DNA from: Magnetococcales bacterium
GTDB taxonomy: Bacteria > Pseudomonadota > Magnetococcia > Magnetococcales > UBA8363
Length of the DNA: 34,813 bases
Direction: 5' to 3'
Assembly: GCA_015660855.1 (NCBI GenBank)
Contig: JACSDG010000011.1
Coordinates: 1-34,813, forward strand
The translations under genes were made by a program, and so were the position numbers. Below the pieces are notes generated by a model, which was not told where the DNA came from, searched no databases, and worked only from the letters and a program-made list of their open reading frames with translations. Below, one piece after another: positions 30,522-34,813 of this stretch. Each line of letters starts with the position of its first letter. Position 1 is the stretch's first letter.

Positions 30522-30832
30522 CCAACATCCAGTTCCATATTTCTCAACAGTTTCATCCTCTCCTTCACTTTCATCTTGCCGATTCGTTTGATAATTTCTG
30601 CCATCACATCGTCATCACAAAAGAAGTATGCGGGTGGCACGCCCAAAACGTCACCAAGCCTCTTGATCAGTCCATAGTCTGGTGGGACATGATGCCCAAG
30701 TTCGTACCTGTTCATCCGGGGACTGGACTGTTGTGGTCGCAGGCCCACCATCATCCCCAACTTGCGTTGGGAAACGTCCGCTGCCAACCGCGCCTCCTTA
30801 AGGCGTCTCGCGAAGGGTGAAAGCTGCTCCAT
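30518..30832 (-). CDS. XRE-family helix-turn-helix regulator
   Basis: This 104-residue small DNA-binding protein has an HTH_3-type domain over residues 1-70: RRLKEARLAADVSQRKLG, then a recognition region with SSPRMNRYELG, and KRLGDVLGVPPAYFF, as in Cro/CI-type repressors. A basic and charged C-terminal helix (IKRIGKMKVKERMKLLRNME) follows. The ATG at 30832 is preferred to an adjoining TTG at 30835. Its upstream region carries a palindrome at 30901-30917 next to a TATAGAT-type -10 on the minus strand, so autoregulation is likely. The gene stands between two transposase remnants and may have come with mobile DNA. Confidence 0.82.
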   Translation of the reverse strand: MEQLSPFARRLKEARLAADVSQRKLGMMVGLRPQQSSPRMNRYELGHHVPPDYGLIKRLGDVLGVPPAYFFCDDDVMAEIIKRIGKMKVKERMKLLRNMELDVG

Positions 30833-30900
30833 CAATTCCGTTCCGTGCCATGTTTTAGATCCAGACCGGCGATGGTAGCATCTCTAAACTTTATCTATAC

Positions 30901-30917
30901 TCTGCGTAAAACGCAGA
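30901..30917. promoter_or_regulatory. Candidate XRE operator 1
   Basis: TCTGCGT/AAA/ACGCAGA is a perfect inverted repeat 68 bases upstream of the xre start. The adjacent atctata (30893-30899) reads TATAGAT on the minus strand, a plausible -10 box for xre. The palindrome would overlap the -35/spacer region. Confidence 0.5.
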
Positions 30918-30992
30918 TATGGCATTGCAATTGCTATAAGCCTATCGTTGTGTGTTTGTGTATTTACTATCTTCAAAATTTCCATCTTGAAG

Positions 30993-31009
30993 TCTGCGTT
31001 TTTCGCAGA
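30993..31009. promoter_or_regulatory. Candidate XRE operator 2
   Basis: TCTGCG/TTTTT/CGCAGA repeats the same half-sites as operator 1, 92 bases further away. Two matched sites suggest cooperative binding or looping by the adjacent regulator. Confidence 0.45.
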
Positions 31010-31074
31010 TATTACCGAATTCTTGGGTGTGGGTTGTTTGACAACAGGAAGAACCAGAAGTCGCCTGGAATGGG

Positions 31075-31227
31075 GAGGGCAAAACGCACGATAGTACTTC
31101 TAATCTGCGACCCTTTCACCTCGCGCTTGCGCCAGATGAAATGTTTCGCAGTTGGGTTGTAGGCTGCAATAAACGCCTCGATGGCAGTTCGCAGTTCCTT
31201 AGTGTTCTTGAACGATGCGCTGCGCAA
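31075..31227 (-). pseudogene. IS630-family transposase C-terminal fragment
   Basis: The minus-strand frame reads FKNTKELRTAIEAFIAAYNP, then KHFIWRKREVKGSQIRSTIV, the typical end of an IS630-type DDE transposase (an AIEAFI helix followed by FxWRKREVKGS). Only about 50 residues remain. No ends or catalytic residues are left, so it is a scrap of an old insertion. The frame runs on to 31012 without transposase similarity. Confidence 0.65.
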
Positions 31228-31335
31228 TATTTGTTTTTATGAGAGTTACTGTGTTGGAATTTTTGCGAAACGGCAAAATGTTCCAGCTGACTATTAACGG
31301 CGGGAGAGGTTTTTTAAACCCATGGTGGAATCAAG

Positions 31336-31782
31336 ATGAAAGAGATTCGCAGTACCAACACAATCCTACCCGGTATTTCAATAATGGTTCTGGTCGCCTT
31401 GCTGACTGCCACGGCGAAACCAGCTAAATCCGAGGTTGTATTTACCGTCTCGTCCGTCCTCGCTATCGCTGGAGCATCGTCAGCATTGGGTTTTTTGAGC
31501 GGACGCGCCCTCACTCCAGTTCCCATGCCCGCTCAAGCCCCACCACCAGGAACACTGGCCTACGGTTCCGCAGTGGATTACCAAGGCTATCTTCTTGCGC
31601 AGCAAATGGGGTCAGGGAGCGGTGGTGCTGTCATCTATCGCGGCAGCGAACAACCTTTGACCAACTACCAGATAGTTCCATACGGCACACCAGCGGTCAC
31701 CGGTCCGGTACTAGGTATGGTTGTGCAGGAAGGAGTGCCCGAAACGCAAAATTATCAAGGTGGTTATACACTCTATCGCTAG
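31336..31782 (+). CDS. Small exported protein of unknown function, first gene of the MrtJ-type operon
   Basis: This 148-residue protein has an N-terminal signal or anchor (about residues 10-32, ending near AKPAKS) and a second hydrophobic Ala/Gly-rich segment (FTVSSVLAIAGASSALGFL). The rest is Pro, Gly and Tyr-rich with no cysteines, for example PVPMPAQAPPPGTLAYGS, and ends GGYTLYR. Its stop lies 40 bases before the large JDVT-CTERM-like protein gene, in the same direction, so the two are probably co-transcribed. I do not recognise a family. It could be a surface or periplasmic partner of the large protein. Confidence 0.65.
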   Translation: MKEIRSTNTILPGISIMVLVALLTATAKPAKSEVVFTVSSVLAIAGASSALGFLSGRALTPVPMPAQAPPPGTLAYGSAVDYQGYLLAQQMGSGSGGAVIYRGSEQPLTNYQIVPYGTPAVTGPVLGMVVQEGVPETQNYQGGYTLYR

Positions 31783-31822
31783 GAATAACATGTCAGATCA
31801 ATCTCCAACCAGGAGAACAGAA

Positions 31823-34240
31823 ATGTCGGATGGTTTTTGTAAACTTTTAAAACTCACCCTGCTCCTTCACGCCATGCTTGTTTTTGCCTGGGGACAGGCA
31901 TATGCCGCAACAGCAGTCATTAAACCTTCTGTAACCACAGTAGTAAGTGGCAGCGATATTGTTGTCAGATTGGACGGTAGTGGTTCCGTGACAACACCTG
32001 CTACGGAACTATTAGAATACCGGTGGAGATTTCTTGGCACCAGTATGGATGTAACGGCCCATCCTTTGTATTTTGAGATTGAAAGCAAGGAATCCTTAGG
32101 CGGCGCACCTGTGGGAAAGGTTCCTGTACTCTCCTTTGCGGCTAGTGCGAGTCTTGTGATTGACTGGGGAGACAGCACTTTTTCTTTCAAGGTGCCTGCA
32201 ACGGGTATAACGGAAAGTATTGTCCTTTACGTTGGCCTGGAAGTCTATGATGCAGCAACGGGAATCACATCAACCATGGCGGTCCAGAATATCAATATAC
32301 TCCCTGCCAATTTTCTAGAAACAGACCCGAGCAAGCTGAGTTTTACCGATATAAACTCACGCACAATACGAGTAATGGAACGTGACCCAGTGATTCTGAA
32401 TGCCCTTTCACTGATCAGTCTTTTAGGTATACCAACTGATGGTTTGACCGATTTTCGCTGGGAATACATCAAAACTATAAATTTTGATGGAAAAGAAGGA
32501 CAAACCCTGAACCTCCTAAGCAGCGAATCTATAACTGGAGGCGTTAACGGAAGTGCAGCACAGTTAAGTCCGGGTTCGATGACCGAGTTCGGCGATCAAT
32601 ATCTCTCTTTTACCGCCCCTACACTTTCCCCCAATGAAGGAATGGTCCTGATCTTTGGCCTGACGGCACGAAACGGCATTAACTACAGCTTAACTAAACA
32701 GCTAATCTCTATAGTCGTACAGTCCCAAATCAGTACCACCTATGGCAATCTCCCTACCAATACAGCTACTCCCATTCCCAATACCCCAGTATCCACCCCT
32801 ACCACAGGTACCTATACAGTAACAGCCGGTCAGGGAATTACTTTGGATGGTTCTGGTGCCAGAGACTCCAAAGGCACTAATCTTTTATCCTATCAGTGGC
32901 AATATGTGGCAGCAGTAAACGTCGATTCAAGTTCCGACAATACAGTCATGGTTTCAAGTTCGGAAATTAGTCTGAGCGGTAAGAACATAACAAAAATGGG
33001 CCCCAGTAACACTCCCCTGAAGGCAGTGGTCTCCCCACCCCCTTTTGAAACAATAACAGAGTGGGGCGACCAATATATCTCCTTCTATGCTCCAACGCTT
33101 CTCCAGAGCAATAAAAGCTTGATCATGGTTTTCGGGCTTTCCGTAAAAGATGCCTACGGTCAGGTGTCTACCCAGGCTCCGGTAATTGTCAATGTAATAA
33201 GCAGCACTACGGATAGTGCCATAAAAACACCTATTGCCGCAATCGATGTCATTAACGGCAAGACCACCTTCAACCCCTGGGATACAATCAATCTTGATGG
33301 TTCCCGGTCCAGTGCGCCAGCTGGTGTTGCTCCCGGTACAGAAACTCTCAAATATTCATGGAGCGTATCGCCGACAGATTTATTCGCACTTTCCAATGCA
33401 ACTGATCCAAAGCCCACAGTGTTCGTTCCACCGCTAGCAACTGGAACGACGCTTACTGTCTATCTTACAGTTATCGACAGTATCGGAACACCATCCATGA
33501 CAGTTATGAAACAGTTGATCGTCAATCCATCTTCCACACCACTCTCTGGCAATTGCCTGGGAGGCGGATATCAATATGTAATCCCGTTGATGGATGCCGC
33601 AAAATCTCCCCTCGCCATAAAGATTAGCGGCGGTTCTCTGTTAAATGTCAATGTCTATCACCAGTCACAAACAAATGTTTCCAATATAAAAACTGCCTTG
33701 AGCACTCAGGGCAAACCAGACTCACTCCCCTACGGTCTGCTTGACTTTGAGATCAAAATGGGTCAGGCACAAAATATGGCTCTGGTCGATTTGTGCTTCT
33801 CCTCCGCCGTGTCGGCAGGGAGTACCTGGTGGAAATATTTCAATGGTCAGTGGATCGATATGCCTGGTTATGATAATGGCCGCTACTTCAAATTTAACCC
33901 AACTCGCACCGGAGCAACACTAATACTTATCGATGGTGGTTTTGGTGATAGCAACAGTTCCACTCCTGGAATCATCAAAGATCCGGGTGGATTGGGTCCA
34001 TCTCCAACTTCTCCGCCGTCACCGTCACCGTCACCGCCGGCCACCGCTGCCGCCACCGCCACCGCCGCCGCCGCCACCGCCGCCGCCACCGCACTGCCGC
34101 CACCGGGTCCAAATGATGGGTCAAGTGGTGACACCAAGGTGGGCTGCACCATGAATCCCAATGCCAGATTTGATCCGACGTTTGCGCTGATGCTGGCCTT
34201 TTCCCTGATCCATCTGTCTCGGCGCAGAAATCGGGCATGA
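31823..34240 (+). CDS. Surface protein with PKD-like repeats, choice-of-anchor U-type domain and JDVT-CTERM-like tail
   Basis: This 805-residue protein has a signal peptide (MSDGFCKLLKLTLLLHAMLV ... AYA). Three PKD-like modules follow, each marked by LDGSGS/LDGSGA/LDGSRS and a YxW strand. Next is a domain typical of choice-of-anchor U proteins (PYGLLDFEIKMG, WWKYFNGQW, LIDGGFGDSN, GIIKDPGGLG). After a Pro/Ser/Ala/Thr low-complexity spacer comes the sorting tail: GCTMNPNARFDPT, a hydrophobic helix (FALMLAFSLIHL) and the basic end SRRRNRA. This is the JDVT-CTERM form, which MrtJ-type intramembrane proteases are thought to process. That protease follows directly with a four-base overlap. I start at the ATG at 31823, with AGGAG seven bases upstream; an in-frame ATG at 31790 is possible. 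Confidence 0.85.
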   Translation: MSDGFCKLLKLTLLLHAMLVFAWGQAYAATAVIKPSVTTVVSGSDIVVRLDGSGSVTTPATELLEYRWRFLGTSMDVTAHPLYFEIESKESLGGAPVGKVPVLSFAASASLVIDWGDSTFSFKVPATGITESIVLYVGLEVYDAATGITSTMAVQNINILPANFLETDPSKLSFTDINSRTIRVMERDPVILNALSLISLLGIPTDGLTDFRWEYIKTINFDGKEGQTLNLLSSESITGGVNGSAAQLSPGSMTEFGDQYLSFTAPTLSPNEGMVLIFGLTARNGINYSLTKQLISIVVQSQISTTYGNLPTNTATPIPNTPVSTPTTGTYTVTAGQGITLDGSGARDSKGTNLLSYQWQYVAAVNVDSSSDNTVMVSSSEISLSGKNITKMGPSNTPLKAVVSPPPFETITEWGDQYISFYAPTLLQSNKSLIMVFGLSVKDAYGQVSTQAPVIVNVISSTTDSAIKTPIAAIDVINGKTTFNPWDTINLDGSRSSAPAGVAPGTETLKYSWSVSPTDLFALSNATDPKPTVFVPPLATGTTLTVYLTVIDSIGTPSMTVMKQLIVNPSSTPLSGNCLGGGYQYVIPLMDAAKSPLAIKISGGSLLNVNVYHQSQTNVSNIKTALSTQGKPDSLPYGLLDFEIKMGQAQNMALVDLCFSSAVSAGSTWWKYFNGQWIDMPGYDNGRYFKFNPTRTGATLILIDGGFGDSNSSTPGIIKDPGGLGPSPTSPPSPSPSPPATAAATATAAAATAAATALPPPGPNDGSSGDTKVGCTMNPNARFDPTFALMLAFSLIHLSRRRNRA

Positions 34241-34680
34241 TGCGTCGGGCCGACACCCAGAACAAGGGACACCGCAACCTTGCGGTTGCGGTGTCCCCGT
34301 GGATACTCCTGATTTTTGCCGTCAGTTTTGGTCTTTTTTCAGATGGATTACCTGAGGCAATACGCCTGTTTTTGGGTTATGCCGTAGTCTATCCGGTTTT
34401 GGAGGAGTTGACTTTTCGCGGCTGGTGTCAAACCCTGCTTCTAAAAAAGCCGCTTTTCGCCATCCGCCGTTTAGGCATTTCCCCAGCAAATCTTTTTACT
34501 TCCATTCTGTTTGCACTGGCTCATTGGCTCGTGCGGGAACAGAGTATTATTCTTCTGGTATTTTTCCCTTCACTCCTGTTAGGATGGGTACGAGAAAAAG
34601 CCGGGTCGGTGGGTTATGGCATTCTTCTCCATGGTTTGATGAATATTTTTTATTTTAATGTTTCCATGGCCGGTTTCTAG
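34237..34680 (+). CDS. mrtJ: CPBP-family glutamic-type intramembrane protease, MrtJ-like
   Basis: This 147-residue membrane protein of the CPBP (CAAX protease/bacteriocin-processing) family carries all three active-site motifs: EE56-57 with R61 in VLEELTFRGW, FxxxH at F92-H96 (FALAHW) and HxxxN at H132-N136 (LLHGLMN). About four to five hydrophobic segments are present. Its short length and position, overlapping the stop codon of a protein with a JDVT-CTERM-like tail (ATGA), identify it as the likely sorting protease MrtJ dedicated to that neighbour. The start may be the ATG at 34237 or the next ATG at 34240. Processing would occur in the inner membrane; the fate of the cleaved protein (surface release or lipid attachment) is not shown here. 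Confidence 0.82.
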   Translation: MMRRADTQNKGHRNLAVAVSPWILLIFAVSFGLFSDGLPEAIRLFLGYAVVYPVLEELTFRGWCQTLLLKKPLFAIRRLGISPANLFTSILFALAHWLVREQSIILLVFFPSLLLGWVREKAGSVGYGILLHGLMNIFYFNVSMAGF

Positions 34681-34714
34681 TGGTCGAAAGCGGAGATCTG
34701 TAACCTGGGCCATT

Positions 34715-34813
34715 GTAACCATTCAGTCCCCCCCCTTTTTTTTAAAGGTTGAAATTATTGCGGGGGTCTGGGGGGAGGTTCTCCCCCCAGCGGAGGTTTG
34801 GAGGCGGAGCCTC
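34715..34813. repeat. GC-rich palindromic repeat, copy D, with IS66-type end motif
   Basis: GTAACCATTCAGTCCCCCCC at 34715 nearly repeats the end motif of the decayed IS66 element at 29496. It is followed by AAATTATTGCGGGGG and a perfect 10-base-pair hairpin CTGGGGGGAG/GTT/CTCCCCCCAG (34768-34790). The element is cut by the window edge within GAGGC/GGA/GCCTC. It lies just 3' of mrtJ. Confidence 0.65.

Overview
The window looks like chromosomal DNA of a Gram-negative proteobacterium. I infer a relative of the marine magnetotactic cocci (Magnetococcales), from the GC-rich palindromic intergenic repeats, the giant FecR/cadherin-type surface protein and the overall gene style. No rRNA or marker gene is present to prove this. 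No magnetosome genes are visible. The dispersed GC-rich repeat occurs at 1-125, 27728-27810, 29526-29630 and 34715-34813, each time just 3' of a gene.

Region 1 (167-2916, minus strand) holds ordinary accessory metabolism: a YczE/YitT-like membrane protein, acetoacetyl-CoA reductase (phaB), a lone type II secretion major pseudopilin (gspG) and a periplasmic PCu(A)C copper chaperone. Region 2 (3192-8503, plus strand) is a tight three-gene operon for a soluble NADH dehydrogenase module: NuoE-like, NuoF-like with extra ferredoxin domains, and a large NuoG/GltD composite. No hydrogenase, formate dehydrogenase or membrane complex I partner lies beside it. A small unknown protein follows. Region 3 (9103-15177) is one 2024-residue surface or secreted protein with a FecR-like N-terminal region, charged and Pro/Ala-rich linkers, six cadherin-like repeats, two copies of a PAPP-A-like beta domain and C-terminal calcium loops.

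Region 4 (15195-27451, minus strand) is a complete type I-E CRISPR-Cas locus: cas3, cas8e, cse2, cas7e, cas5e, cas6e, cas1, cas2, a short leader, and an array of 57 perfect repeats and 56 spacers. Genes overlap or nearly touch, so they should be one transcript. The exception is cas8e, which is split by a one-base frameshift. If real, that would disable interference while leaving the adaptation genes and array intact. The array also shows re-sampling of the same target sites and a strong pyrimidine bias at the PAM-side base of its spacers.

Region 5 (27838-31227) mixes a small Ala/Pro-tailed exported protein, an orphan OmpR-type response regulator, a small membrane protein, a decayed IS66-type element, an XRE-type repressor with two matching palindromic operators, and an IS630 scrap. 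Region 6 (31336-34680) is a probable three-gene operon: a small exported protein, a large protein with PKD-like repeats, a choice-of-anchor U-type domain and a JDVT-CTERM-like tail, and the CPBP-family intramembrane protease (MrtJ-like) expected to process that tail. Regions 2, 4 and 6 are the most interesting parts of the window.
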